From Eulemur rufifrons (taxonomy: Eukaryota; Chordata; Mammalia; Primates; Lemuridae), in NCBI RefSeq assembly GCF_041146395.1, contig NC_090996.1, forward strand, positions 31,396,738 to 31,460,737: a DNA stretch of 64,000 bases, written 5' to 3'. A program made the translations under genes and the position numbers. Below the pieces are notes generated by a model. The model had not been told where the DNA came from and did not search any database. It saw nothing but the letters and a program-made list of their open reading frames with translations. Positions 28,580-39,929 of the stretch are shown here, in pieces. Positions within the stretch are counted from its first letter, which is position 1; every line of letters starts with the position of its first letter.

Positions 28580-29065
28580 ACGAAGAGTGTCTATGACAAA
28601 TTAAAATGTCAGCATTATTAGCGGTTTTGCTTGAAGCCGTTTGATCCCGATTTAACGATAAAGCATGAAATGGCATGGATTTGCCCGGGAAAAGGGACAT
28701 GATGACGAGGGATAATGGGCTCAAATTAAGGCAAGAGGAAGGGAGAATGAATACTGGAGAGTTCCCCAAAGAAAGTGTTGAAATGCCGGGGGAGACTCAA
28801 AGAAAGACAATTAACGAACATATATGTGAATCACAGGACTCAGCACCAAAGATGAAGGAAGGTGGCTACCTGGACCTTTCTTTAATTAATCATGTTTCAC
28901 AATGAAGTTGGAGAAATGAAAATCTGTAACTATTTGGCTGATTTCTTGATTTATTCCTTCGTGCGCATCAATTAATGTTATTGCAAAAATCGGGGAGCAC
29001 ACACGATCTATAAGGAAGAGCGTGCGATGCAAGGTCTTGTGAAGACAGCATTCTTTTTAACATTT
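28580..29065. promoter_or_regulatory. CNE-like block
   Basis: Repeat-free, with retained CpGs in AT-rich context and dense homeodomain-type cores (TTTAATTAATCATG, CATCAATTAATGTTATTGC). This style is typical of deeply conserved enhancers in developmental and neuronal genes. Not tested for conservation. Confidence 0.4.
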
Positions 29066-29274
29066 TTTATGTATTTATGAATTTCTTATTTTAGTAGGAA
29101 AGCTTCCCTTGGAGACGATCTAGTGGTCTGAGTTTCTGCAGTTTCAAGAAGTAAAGAACTAATTACTTTGGGGCAAATTCTCTTTGCGTGGAGAAAATCA
29201 TGAAGATGGTACCATTAGTTATATAAGATCAAAGCAAGCAACCATCCACCAGTTGTTTTTTCTTGCACGCGTAC

Positions 29275-29309
29275 ATACACACACACACACACACACACCC
29301 CACACACAT
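29275..29309. repeat. (CA)n microsatellite
   Basis: CA units with one CCC interruption. Confidence 0.94.
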
Positions 29310-30019
29310 GAACGGATATGAAATCTCACTGATGGTGAGGCTCTCAAGCCTGCACCCTGAGGGTCTTCTCTGACAGTCACCATCTACCCTGGATTTCTGC
29401 TACCCCTTGAGTTAATCACTCAAGTCTGGCTTTAGCTGATCATTTGGGATGCAAACACAGAGAATGGTGTCCAAGCTTCCAGAGAGCTGGCTCTGAAGAC
29501 ACAACACTCTGGAGAAACAGGTGCCTCAACTTCTCTTATGAAAGGGGAATGCTCCAGAGCAGCCGAACAACAGTTTGCAGAGGAGAGGCACCAGGAAAAG
29601 ATGTGGAAAATGTCACCCCCTTTGGGGAGTCCCAGAAATTACTTGCTGGGGGATCCAATAAAAAACGATAAATTGGTTCTTCTATCGTAGACAGATGGGG
29701 TTCTGAGTCATAAGGGTTAGAACATAAAAATAAGCATCATTTTATTTGGTGTTTCAAGCCCTAGTCTTAGCTATTCTAGACTTTAAAAGCCATCTCATTT
29801 GGGAATGGGGGAAGGTAGTTAATTGGAAGCCTTTTAAAGTAAGGAAGCTCATTTGAAGTGATACAGAAATACCTTCGACCTTTTTTTGTACTGTAAAGAT
29901 ATGAATGTGCATTAATTTTTGATCTTTGGTGTGAGTCTAAGGCCTTTTTGTGAGTTATCTGTTGATAAACATCCTCAATGTCTTTCCCACATACATCTCA
30001 CTAACATTTCAATTTCTGG
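29310..30019. other. Unique intronic sequence
   Basis: Nothing recognised. Confidence 0.45.
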
Positions 30020-30220
30020 CAGGGGTCGGGCAACTGTGGCCCACGTCCTGTTCTTGCAAATAAAGTTTTATAGGAACAAAGCCTCAACCATGCATTTTGT
30101 CTGTGGCCGCTTCTGTGCTACACTGTCAGTGCTGAGGGGTTGCAATGGACGTCCTATGCCCTGCAAAGATGAAAATAGTTGACAATCAAGCCCTTTTCAG
30201 AAAAAGTTTGCCAACCCCTG
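30020..30220 (-). mobile_element. hAT-type nonautonomous DNA transposon
   Basis: Both ends are visible: CAGGGGTCGGGCAACT and AAGTTTGCCAACCCCTG, with AATAAAGTTTTATAGGAACA inside. Same family as 18905 and 46705. Confidence 0.85.
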
Positions 30221-30759
30221 GTCTATAGTATCAGTTCTGGTTTTGCTTAGTGTGAGAAAGTCAAGACACACTGGAAAGATTTTGATTGCAGAACTTTACC
30301 CAATTTCTGAGGGTTCTTTTTCACTAACATTTTGCAGTCCCCTCACCCACAGCTAATCAAAGTAATTTCTGAGGCCCCTTTTCATGCAACGTTTCCAAAG
30401 CATTTAACTTAGTTTTTCACAGAAACAGCTCTTTTTCTTACTGCACTCATTTTTCATCAGTTTACACAATATTCCACTAAATAATGTAATTACAGTAACA
30501 AGTACAGCTGGCAGAAGCAGCCCTGGGAACAAACACAACTGACTCTTGGCAAGCAGGCACCGCAACGGGTGAAGAGAAAGGTAAACTTGTACAAAACAGC
30601 CACTTCACAGGAGGCCGTGCACATCTGCCAATACGTTTTATAAAGAGACTGGACAGTGTGTATTAATCTGGTAAGTTTGATACGTGGAAGTCAACTGGGT
30701 GAGCTTCTTCCAGCCGTGGCCTTTTACACAGCATATCGTATTTCTCATATTCATCGGTT

Positions 30760-30955
30760 TCACATTAGACTTTTTTGGCCAATGGTTGTCAATGTTTATT
30801 TGCCAAATGCATGTCTTTTCCACTAGGCTGTTAGGTATAGAAGACCAAGAACCGGGTAGGTTTAAGTATATCATTACACCTCTACTACCTAACACAGTGA
30901 TTGCCATATGGGCCGTGCTGGAAAAATATTTCTTGAGTAAATAAATGAATGGGAG
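30760..30955 (+). mobile_element. L2 3' end fragment, sense
   Basis: ACCTAACACAGTGATTGCC and TTCTTGAGTAAATAAATGAA are the L2 terminal words. Confidence 0.65.
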
Positions 30956-31596
30956 CAAGCATTGCTACAATGAGTCATCCTAAAACTATAGTCAGGAATA
31001 CGTAAATCTTGTGAAGTCTCACCAAGGTATGTGTGAGGTGGGGGAGTGCTTAGAGTTCCTTCCCTGCCATCCTAAGAGCCACTGAGAAATGGTAGATTGG
31101 ACTTTTAAAGGGAGGGGTGGGGTTAGAGGCAGGGAGAAGGGTATCTCTGATTCTCATAGCTCAATTCCAAAGCAGTCCGAAGTTTCATTATCTGATGTCC
31201 AAATGAAGGCGATGAGTTTAAGCCAAGAGGATCATTAGCAATTTGCATTATGCAATCCACATTGCTCTTATATCTAGCAGCAATGAGAAACTCGCTTCTA
31301 ACTGGCAAATTAAATATTGACAATGCAGATCTGCTCTACAACCTCTTTCACAAGGCTGGCACCATCATTTCAGTACTTCTAAAACTTCAGTCATTTGCAT
31401 TCCAGTGTCACAATTTTTGTCATAACTGTGAGCAATCTGTGAAATTATGCAGTTAATATGTATCTTTAAAGCAACTCATTTTTAATCTAAACAAATGGAA
31501 CATAAAATCCAAAGTGCACCAAGGAAACTTTGTATTGCCGCTGTAAATGGAAAACCAGTATCGGTAGTCTTAAATAAGAGCTAATGGAAAAAATAA

Positions 31597-31880
31597 TTAA
31601 TATCTAGCCATTATTAAGGGCCTTTTCTACACCAGATACAATTCCAACAACCTCAAATGCAGTAATTATTTTAATCTTTGTTTGTATGCATATAGACACA
31701 AGTACATACACACAGACAAACACACACAACTTATGAAACAGTTGCAATTATTACCTCCATTGAACAGATGAGGAATCTTAGGTGCAGAGGATTTCAGTAA
31801 CATGCATAAGGCTACAAAGTACTAAATTGCAAATTCTAAATTTTATCTCAGTAGGCCTAGCTCCAGGCCCCTGGTTCTTA
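31597..31880 (-). mobile_element. MIR SINE, antisense, with CA-rich insertion
   Basis: GGGCCTTTTCTACACCAGAT, then a CA-rich patch (31695-31730), then CATTGAACAGATGAGGAATC and the worn MIR 5' end. Confidence 0.7.
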
Positions 31881-32663
31881 ACTACTATATTTTGCAAACA
31901 ATGTTTTCAAAGTCTAAAGTGATGCTTTTGGGCTCCAGGCTCTAAGCCTGAGGCACATTCCCTTTCTGTTAAAAAAAGAAATCTTAGAAACCTGTGTGAG
32001 AGCCTGATTAAAGACACTTTAGTGTAAACTGATAGTTCCTCATTGACATACAAAATACCCAAAGAGAACTCAAAAGGGAGTAACTTTCCAAGTGATTCCA
32101 CCCTTTCTCAGTGACTTGGCGTGACCTGAGAGCTGTGACTGTCACACAGGGTAGGTGTCTTACGTATGGGCAAATGCTGAGCTGAGTGTAGCACATGTAT
32201 TTTCCAGGATCCTTTGCTCAGCTGTGACACCCACGTTTTGAGGATATAGTGGACATCTTCGTGTCAAGAGCAACAACTCCCTTTCCCTGATATCGGAGCC
32301 CTCCCTCGATAATTGGCTCTGGGCAACTAAGTTTATTTATACCATTTTCCTGGGCAGATTGAATTAGACCAGAGTGAACAAATTAGTCAGACTGGGCCAG
32401 TCAGACTTATTTTCCAGGAATTTGTAACCAGGATGCATTGACAAAGGCTGGAAGGTGCCATTGTATATAAAGGTAGAGAGAGCCTTTCTTAAAAGACAAA
32501 TCCAGAATGGGCCCACAAAAAAAAACAAAGAGATAAGCGAGGGCCATGTAAGTTCTGACAGCTTTCCAGTTCTAATATCTGTTCTTGGGAGGCTTGAGTT
32601 GCATGCCTTTTCTGCTTAGGGAAACCCAAATCAGTTTCTCTCATTTGCATTCAAAGCAACCTT

Positions 32664-33010
32664 TTTTTTTTTTTTTTTTTTTTTTTTTTGTTGAGACAGA
32701 GTCTCGCTCTGTTGCCCAGGCTAGAGTGAGTGCCGTGGCGTCAGCCTAGCTCACAGCTACCTCAGACTCCTCGGCTTAAGCGATCCTACTGCCTCAGCCT
32801 CCCGAGTAGCTGGGACTACAGGCATGTGCCACCATGCCCGGCTAATTTTTCTATATATATTTTTAGTTGTCCATATAATGTCTTTCTATTTTTAGTAGAG
32901 ACGGGGTCTCGCTCTTGCTCAGGCTGGTCTCGAACTCCTGACCTCGAGCGATCCACCCGCCTCGGCCTCCCAGAGTGCTAGGATTACAGGCGTGAGCCAC
33001 CGCGCCCGGC
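32664..33010 (-). mobile_element. Lemur-type Alu SINE, antisense, full length
   Basis: Poly-T of about 27, complete antisense Alu with the AT-rich lemur insert, ending in CCACCGCGCCCGGCC. The direct repeat TCAAAGCAACCTT flanks it at 32651-32663 and 33012-33024. High CpG retention suggests youth. Confidence 0.97.
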
Positions 33011-33204
33011 CTCAAAGCAACCTTAACTGAGAGGCAGTTTTCCCCAGAATACACCACCAAGCCATCACCTACAGAGCTTGCCCTTTGAATTGTCTTTCAA
33101 TGAGGGAAGCTGGGTGGCAGTAGATATGCCCTGTGTCCCCAAGCCCAGTATTTCCGGGAGTAAGAGGAATGAGATAATTATTGGGAATAATACTATATTA
33201 ACAA

Positions 33205-33415
33205 CAGCTAACCTTGTTGACTCTGTGGCATATGCTATTTTGGAAATGCTTTAAGTATGTTGTTTTATCCTTTCAACAATCCTATGAGGAAAATATTCCC
33301 ATTTTACACTCAGGGAAAGCAAAGCTACGAGAGACTGAGACTAAGGAGCATTTGGAAATGGGATTTGAACCTAAGGCCACATCCAGAGCTCCAACAACCC
33401 TAACCACTCTTCCTA
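33205..33415 (-). mobile_element. MIR SINE, antisense
   Basis: CAATCCTATGAGGAAAATA, CCCATTTTACACTCAGGGAAA and GGGATTTGAACCTAAGGCCA are antisense MIR words. Confidence 0.8.
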
Positions 33416-34985
33416 CAATGCTAATATTGCAGGACAGGATTTGGGTCCACACAACAGGTCTTGATCCACCCCGGGGTCATGCCTTTGCCTACTTAGCAGT
33501 TTTCTGACCAAATTTGTTAATCAGCCCCCAAACTAACATCTGTTACCCAAAGCACAAAAGATCCCTTTGTAACCAAATATTTTATAACTGCTAAGAAAAG
33601 TGGGCATTTGAATCTCCCACCCCTATGACCACAGATCTTTCCAACTGGTAGATTGCTTATGAAAACAAAAGGCTACTGGGGTAATTTAATTTGTCTCTTA
33701 GATATTTATTTGTCCACCTGTTGGTCCAGATGCTAGAGAGGTACATGTTGATAGGTGAGTTATGACAAGTGCACAACTGTTACCATGACTTGTTGGCAGT
33801 GATCAGCAGTGATCGTGGGACAAGCTGGTAGACACAGCCCATAGAATCAGGAGTACTTAAAGCACAGATTCCATGGTGAGCTCTTATGGACCACCTCCCC
33901 AAAAGAATCCAGCCAACAATTTGAAACATAAAATCAGAATAAGACTCAGTCTACTCTAGATTGACAAAACTTAGAGTGGAGGAATGAATAGGTTTCCTGT
34001 TGTACAGTTTACTTATCGGCAACATGAGTAATCTCAATAGTTTTAAGAAAGGTGAATCATCTCTTAGGAGTAACTGGCTGATGCATTCAGAACAGTACCA
34101 AAGAACACAAGGCAAAATACAAAGGCAGTGCCAAGCTGGGTAGAAAAGTAGGCTAGGATGGAGAGATGTGACCTGTGAAATAAAAGTTGGCAGAGAAGGC
34201 CTCTCTGTCGAATTCTACAAGCCACAGTTCAGGCAGTTGCTAGGATCTGTCTATGATTCCCATAGCTATAAATGTGGGGTGAAAGGGAGTATTGAAAGGA
34301 ATTGATGGGAAGCCAATGACATGAGTAACATAGTGGACCCCTGTGAATTTCTTTTGTGGCAGACTCTGTTGGGTAATTATACCAAAGCCCGTTCTCCTCT
34401 TGCTCCAGTTTAAGTAAATTTTGATTTTGTTTAGGTGATAATGTGCCTGATGTTGAGGAAGAATTGTAATTGCTATAGCCAATCACTGAGATCCCAGGTC
34501 CTCTTGCCAGTGATTGATGTAGACATTGACCAATGAGATGTAAGAGAACATTTGCAGAGGCAGCTTCTAAAAATGATTTTCCTCCAACAAAATTCAAGAG
34601 CTATAAGGATTCCTGAGGAGAATGTTGTCAAGGCAGGAAGGGATGCTGAGAGGAAGGCAGCCATCTTGGAAGAAGGAAAGAAAGGCCAAGAAAACCATAA
34701 AGATTCCAAACCTTGCTTTGATACCAAAAATCCTCTGGATCAACCCTGGAACCAGGAGGTGATTAAATGTTTTTATCTTTTAAATAACTCTTAGTCAGCT
34801 TTTCTATAACTCACAGACAATAGGATCCTGACAAAACTGATGTAATTTTCAGAAGTATTTCTTAGAGCATGTTCTACAACTAAAACTACTGTGCGATCAG
34901 CTGAGTTTGAAAAAAGTTGTTTATATCCATCTCTCTTTATTTCACCTCTGCACATTATAGGATCTTAGAAGTTTTGCAGTGTAAA
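33416..34985. other. Intronic sequence, partly an unidentified worn repeat
   Basis: 34290-34790 reads like an old LTR or DNA element (GCCATCTTGGAAGAAGG, AACCCTGGAACCAGGAGG) that I cannot assign. Confidence 0.3.
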
Positions 34986-34998
34986 AAAAAAAAAAAAG
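34983..34998. repeat. Poly-A run
   Basis: About 15 A. Confidence 0.85.
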
Positions 34999-34999
34999 T

Positions 35000-37190
35000 T
35001 TGACTTTCTTTAACTTTGTATTTCCTAAAATTAATCATAGAATTTCTTTTCAGACTTCTTAATATTTTACAGAGCAAGCATTTCACAGAGTCCATTTCGG
35101 AAAAAAATAATTTAGGGCTTGTGAGAAAAAGAAAGGAAATCAGAAAGAGGAGGTGTTGGATATGCCAATCTTTACACTGTGTCAAAAAACAGGCCACAAA
35201 ACAGAAAGTTCCCAGAGGGAACTGGATGCCTCAGTTAAATGGGAAGGGGAAACGTCATTGTATTCCCTTTGGAACCATTTAAGTGTTGAATCATATAAAT
35301 GTTTGTTCTATCCATCCAAATGTGTTATCTATTAATTCAAAATATAAATGAGTTTAAAATGCAAAAACAATGACAACAGCAGCAGTAACAAACAGAGACC
35401 CCAGTGCATGATGTTAGAGATGGTCTTACATAGGGGTTTGTAGGAGCCTCACTTGGTACTAAACTAAATGAATCATTATTTCAAACCACTGTTTGAATTT
35501 ATTTAACAGAGAGGAGAGGACTCCATTTCTGTTCCTAAACCACACCGCCCCCCCCCCCCCCGTAGACAATGTCTTCATCAATGAGAAATAATCCCTCCAA
35601 TTGCAAACAAGCACTTCATTACCTCCTGTGTGCTTAATTTGCCAGGTGAGTGTCATTTGCAATAGAGGTTTCAATATTATCTCAATCCTCACGAATTTAG
35701 CAAGGACTCTGGAGACAAAGGCACACATTCCCCTTTATCTGTTATCTAGCTCTGACCTAGTTCTGGCCATCGTCCCCATCCAAACAGGAAGAGAAATCTG
35801 AAGTTGTGATACATTATTTACTAGGATGAAACAGTAATTCAGACTGCAGAGGAAAAAAAAAAAAAAAGCAATAAGAGAGCTCAGAAAAGCTTAAAACATC
35901 TTGAAGGCTGTTTCAGGAAGGAAGGAGTCACAGCTAATGTTGGCACAGGTACTTAGGAAGATAGGGGGTAGAGATGAGAGGTTAATGGAGAGGACCCTGC
36001 TGTGCTGGTACAGTGCATAAAATGCAAATGCACAAAAGGAAGAGAAAACCTCAACTCACTTTCTCCGTTTCCTGCAACTGGATTCTGTTGTTTGTTTTAC
36101 CTAAGGACTTAACAAATCTGACACCAGAACTATCTGTGAAATGGAAATAACCCTGTAAGTCATTGCTACCTTGAGACTACTGTTAGATAAATGCTCTCAA
36201 AAGTTACAAGGCAGTGTATAAAGGCCTTAGATTCATTTAATAAATTATTTTTATTTATTAGACACCCTCAGCACAATGATCTCACAACCCCAAACCAAAC
36301 CTGTTGTGATTTTAAAAAGAATTAGATGCCTCCAGTTTTTATAACAATTTGGAAACATGACTCTGAGGCACATCGTCCAATAAAAATGGCAAACTTTCCT
36401 CAGTGGCATTAAAGAGAAGCCAATCATGACTCCAAACTCATCCACCCAAAACATGAATGCATTTAAAAAGGAGACAAATAGGGGAGAGAATCCCAATATT
36501 CTTCAAATGCCATCCATCCCCATGCCAAGAAGAATGTCCACTGAGATGCCATAAAAGCAGAATAATGCCACCAAGCTCCATTTATAAGCAAACCATTCCC
36601 CTCCTCATCTAGGGAAAACTTTTTACATTTAATATACTTGAGCACTAAGACAGTTTCATTTTTAAGTAGAGAAATAGAATATGAGGTTTAAAATTCATTC
36701 TCCCGCTCCCAGGTACACAAATGCCACTAAAACCTAAAGGTCTATGGATGACTTGAATTCTCCTAGAAAACGCCCTTGACATATTCATTGCTCACCTCCC
36801 CCAGCCAACAGCAAAAGAGCATTTTAGCCACTCAGCAAACAGCCTGGTATTCACATTAAGAAGGCAGTAAGACATCCTTCTGACCTTTGTTATTACTTAG
36901 ACCTCATGTTGTACATAAAAAGAGTACAATGATGTCAAACAGATTCCAGAAGAGAAGTATTTATTGCTGAATCTAAATCAAAAAATCCATATCTACTATA
37001 ATGGCACTTCAGAAGAAGATATACTATATTTACCAGCTCAATCAATACTAAATTAGCTGGGATAAATATTTTCAACTCTACCAGTCTTCAGATGAAGCCT
37101 GTTATTTAAAACCTGTGTCTTGGGAGAGGCAAGGAAATTTTTGCTTATCACACAGAAACGAGAACCAGGAAGCTTTGTGCAAGCCGGTTC
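35000..37190. other. Intronic sequence immediately downstream of the RBFOX1 exon
   Basis: Mostly unique. Includes a run of 14 C at 35548-35561 and an A run near 35852-35868. No second exon was found. Confidence 0.5.
35548..35561. repeat. Poly-C run
   Basis: Fourteen consecutive C, unusual in AT-rich intron. Confidence 0.95.
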
Positions 37191-37196
37191 ACCTAC
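37191..37196 (-). promoter_or_regulatory. 5' splice site (donor) of the RBFOX1 exon
   Basis: GTAGGT directly follows the AAGG exon end on the minus strand. G at +5 is present; position +4 is G instead of A. This is a good donor. Confidence 0.85.
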
Positions 37197-37223
37197 CCTT
37201 AGCTGCTCTCTTTCACAATTCAT
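37197..37223 (-). CDS. RBFOX1: RBFOX1, first nine codons of the long isoform (partial CDS)
   Basis: The 27 coding bases read MNCEREQLR and end on a complete AGG codon at the exon edge (phase 0). I recognise this as the N-terminus of the RBFOX1 isoform that continues with GNQEAAAAPDTMAQPY, encoded by the next exon, which is not in this window. RBFOX1 is an RNA-binding protein with one central RRM. It binds (U)GCAUG in introns and controls alternative splicing in neurons, heart and skeletal muscle. The nine residues lie far upstream of the RRM in the low-complexity N-terminal region and have no known domain. The start at 37223-37221 is the only ATG in the exon; its context (C at -3, A at +4) is weak. 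Another isoform replaces this exon with a different first coding exon that joins at the same phase. Identification rests on remembered sequence plus good splice sites, so it is strong but unverified. Confidence 0.9.
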
Positions 37224-37238
37224 CTGTTGTCTCGAAAC
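37197..37238 (-). other. RBFOX1: RBFOX1 exon: 15 nt of 5'UTR plus 27 nt coding
   Basis: A 42-nt microexon-sized exon. The acceptor is a run of pyrimidines ending in TTTGTAG and the donor is AAGG followed by GTAGGT; both fit the consensus closely. The exon length is divisible by three and its whole reading frame is open (VSRQQMNCEREQLR), so the 15 bases before the ATG have no in-frame stop. Skipping the exon would not shift the downstream frame but would remove this start codon. It sits alone in tens of kilobases of repeat-filled intron, as expected for the 5' part of RBFOX1, where exons are far apart. Confidence 0.88.
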
Positions 37239-37262
37239 CTACAAAGAAAAGAAAATGAGGGG
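37239..37262 (-). promoter_or_regulatory. 3' splice site and polypyrimidine tract of the RBFOX1 exon
   Basis: Reading the minus strand, a T/C-rich stretch (CATTTTCTTTTCTTTGTAG) ends in AG immediately before the exon. Purines inside the tract are few. It is a strong acceptor by eye; no score was computed. Confidence 0.83.
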
Positions 37263-38339
37263 GAGAGTCAGAAAGTTCTCCATAAGAGAAAGATAAAAGA
37301 AAATAGAAAGTTACTTTTAATCACTTGGCTCAAAGAAAACTGAACATTCATTAATTATGTATTTAATTTTTCTTTAGGTCTATATAGCCCAAGCTTCACT
37401 TGGAGTTTCCAGTGTGTGATCCAGACACACAGCTAGGATGAGTCAGAGATTGGGATGGGATGAGGAGAGAAGGGCAGGAGAGGGTGTGGGAGGTAAAATC
37501 TGCCCAGGGGGAGTGCTCCCCTCTCGGCCTGAAAACCCCCTCTTGCCCTATCTACCAGGGGCAGGTATTCGTCCCTAAACGCACACTCGAGGTGGTTGTG
37601 ATAAGGCACTGGGGTGTCTTCTCCAATGTTAAGGGCCAGTAATATCACCTACACTATGCCTGGGCTAGCAGGCTGTTGCATTCTATGGTCCAGTTCTATT
37701 TGGATGGTAGTAAGTCCCCACGGGACTGCGTTGGGGAAGGATTCTGAGATCAATGCACGTAGCAGAGAAATTAACCCTGATCAATGCATGATATCTGCCA
37801 TCAGATCAAGAAGGAGAGATTAGCAATACATACACCATGCACTAATCATCCTTGCCCTACCAACATGTTTCTCTTAACATCCAAGGATGCTGCTTTAGAG
37901 TGACCATATAATTTATCATCCAAACAGGAAAAAATACGTGAGTTAAGGGGGCTGCGTGGGGTGGTGTTAAATGATTATGCTAAGGACACAGATTGAAGTG
38001 AGGCGTTCAAGGCAAACTGGGAAAGGTGGTCACTCTACCTAAATGGGAACTCGCAGACTCCACCTTCAGCTCTAACTACTAGGCTGAAATAAAGATTAGG
38101 ACTGCATTCTCAATTTCTTCTGTATCTTTCTAGTATTTCCTTAACCAATGAAACAACTCCTGATTCCTAGCACCTGACAGTATACTGCAAGTTACTGAAA
38201 CTTTTACTAAGGGATAGGGAGGTTTAGGAAGTGACTTTTGATGTATATTTTATACATTTTGTATTGGAAGTTTTTTTTTACTTTCTCCAAAACAAAACCC
38301 AGGAATCTTTATTTAGGATGCACCAGAGCTCAAATCTAT

Positions 38340-39070
38340 AAATCAGTATGTTCTATGCCCTTTAACCTAGAAATATTACCTCTAAGAATAGCTCTTAAGA
38401 AGATAAGCCAAGATATGCACAACTGTTTACTTGTCAATTAACCATAGCATTATTTATGAAAAAAGAAAGTATAAACATTACAATGTGTAATAATGGGAAA
38501 ATAAAAAATACATTATAATACACTGATATTATGGCATAACATGCAGCATTTAGAAACATGGTTTTTAAGAATAGAGACCCGGGAAATGTTAAGAAGGCAC
38601 TATTTAGTTTTTCGGAAAAGCTACAAAAGGGTACAAACGTCACGGCTCCTATTTTGTGTTAAAAAACATTGAAATCACTCATTCAAGAAAAGGGAGAAAA
38701 ATAAAAATAGCTAAAGAGAAAAGAACTGGGGATAAATATTCCAAAAGATTAAAAAGAAAATTGGTACAATTTTATAAATATACAAAAAAAAAAATCCCCA
38801 CATGGAATTATATACTTGAAATAGGTGACTTTATTTTATGTAAATTTTCTCCATAAACTGTTTTTAAAAAGGAAGTGGGAAAACTTTTAGCGACAGAGAT
38901 TTGTGGCCACCAGAGGATTGGGGGAAGGGAACGGGGGAGGGGGGTGGCTGCCTAACAGGTATAGAGTTCCTATTTGGGGTGACAAAAACACTCTCAAACT
39001 GAATAATGACAGTTGCACAGCATTGCAAATGTACTGAATGCCACTAAATTGTATCCTTTAAAATGGTTAA
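38340..39070 (+). mobile_element. L1M 3' region, sense, first part
   Basis: ORF2-end-like phrases at 38350-38520 (TTTAACCTAGAAATATTACC) are followed by the L1M 3'UTR (CTGCCTAACAGGTATAGAG, GCATTGCAAATGTACTGAAT). It is cut by the nested L1 and resumes at 39876. Confidence 0.75.
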
Positions 39071-39088
39071 AATGGTAAACTGTATTTT
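39071..39088. repeat. Target-site duplication, left copy
   Basis: AATGGTAAACTGTATTTT, identical to 39876-39893. Confidence 0.93.
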
Positions 39089-39205
39089 TCTTTTAAATTA
39101 AAAAGGATCATTTTATTTTTGAAGTTTTTTTGTTTTATTTCAGCTTATTATGGGGGTACAAAAGTTCAGGTTACATACGTTGCCCAGGTACCGCCCATCC
39201 CCCCA

Positions 39206-39452
39206 AGTCAGAGCTCCAGGCGTGTCCATTCCCCAGACAGTGCGCATGGCACTCATCATGTAGTTATACCCCCATCCCCCCTCCCCAGTCAGCACCTTCA
39301 AGCGTGACCATTCCCCAGATGGTGCGCAACACACTCATCATGTAGTTATACCCCCATCCCGCCCCCCCAGTCAGCACCTTCAAGCGTGACCATTCCCCAA
39401 ACGGTGCGCAACGCACTCATCATGTAGGCATACACCCATCCCCTCCCCCCAT
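39206..39452. repeat. Three-copy tandem repeat, about 81-bp unit, in the L1 3'UTR
   Basis: AGTCAG starts at 39206, 39287 and 39369. Each unit contains CATTCCCCA, a GTGCGCA word and CTCATCATGTAG, followed by a C-rich patch. The L1 at 58413 has one unit. Confidence 0.9.
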
Positions 39453-39460
39453 CCCCCACC

Positions 39461-39875
39461 TCAGCCTGATATCCGATTGGTATCATTCCCAAATGTGCAT
39501 TTAGGTGATGATCGGGGAAACCAATTTTCTGGTGAGTACATGTGATGCTTGTTTTTCCATTCTTGGGATACTTCACTTAATATAATGGGTTCCAACTCTC
39601 TCCAGGAGAACCAAAGAGATGTCGTATCACCGTTATTTCTTATAGCTGAGTAGTACTCCATGGTATACATATACCACAATTTACTAATCCATTTATGAAT
39701 TGATGGGCATTTGGGTTGTTTCCACATCTTTGCAATTGTGAATTGTGCTGCTATAAACATTCGGGTACAGGTATCTTTGTCATAGAATGACTTTTGTTCC
39801 TTTTGGTAGATGCCCAATAATGGGATTGCTGGATCGAATGGTAGGTCTACTTGAATCTGTTTAAGGTATCTCCAT
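39461..39875 (-). pseudogene. L1 ORF2 C-terminal remnant
   Basis: An uninterrupted frame encodes the ORF2p C-terminal region, with phrases such as DTCTRMFIAAQFTIAKMW and YMYTMEYYSAIRNN. The reverse transcriptase and endonuclease are absent because of 5' truncation. The open frame suggests the insertion is not very old. Confidence 0.88.
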
Positions 39876-39925
39876 AATGGTAAACTGTATTTTATGTGTA
39901 TTTTACCACAATAAAATGAAGGAAG
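39876..39925 (+). mobile_element. L1M 3' end, sense, second part, with right TSD copy
   Basis: After the duplication AATGGTAAACTGTATTTT the L1M ends normally with ATGTGTATTTTACCACAATA. Confidence 0.85.
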
Positions 39926-39929
39926 TGGG

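Larger units (their letters stand above)
39089..39875 (-). mobile_element. 5'-truncated L1, antisense, nested in L1M
   Basis: Antisense poly-A remnant, then a lemur-type 3'UTR holding a tandem repeat, then the ORF2 3' end. The element is bounded exactly by an 18-bp perfect duplication, so it is a genuine retroinsertion of about 790 bp. Confidence 0.93.

Noticed and set aside
37360..37415. Acceptor-like pyrimidine stretch ending in TTTAG on the plus strand
   Set aside because: It is antisense to RBFOX1 and has no matching donor at a sensible distance.
37828..37845. CATGCA, which is an RBFOX-type UGCAUG on the gene strand, 600 nt upstream of the exon
   Set aside because: A single hexamer in this much sequence is expected by chance; not enough to claim autoregulation.
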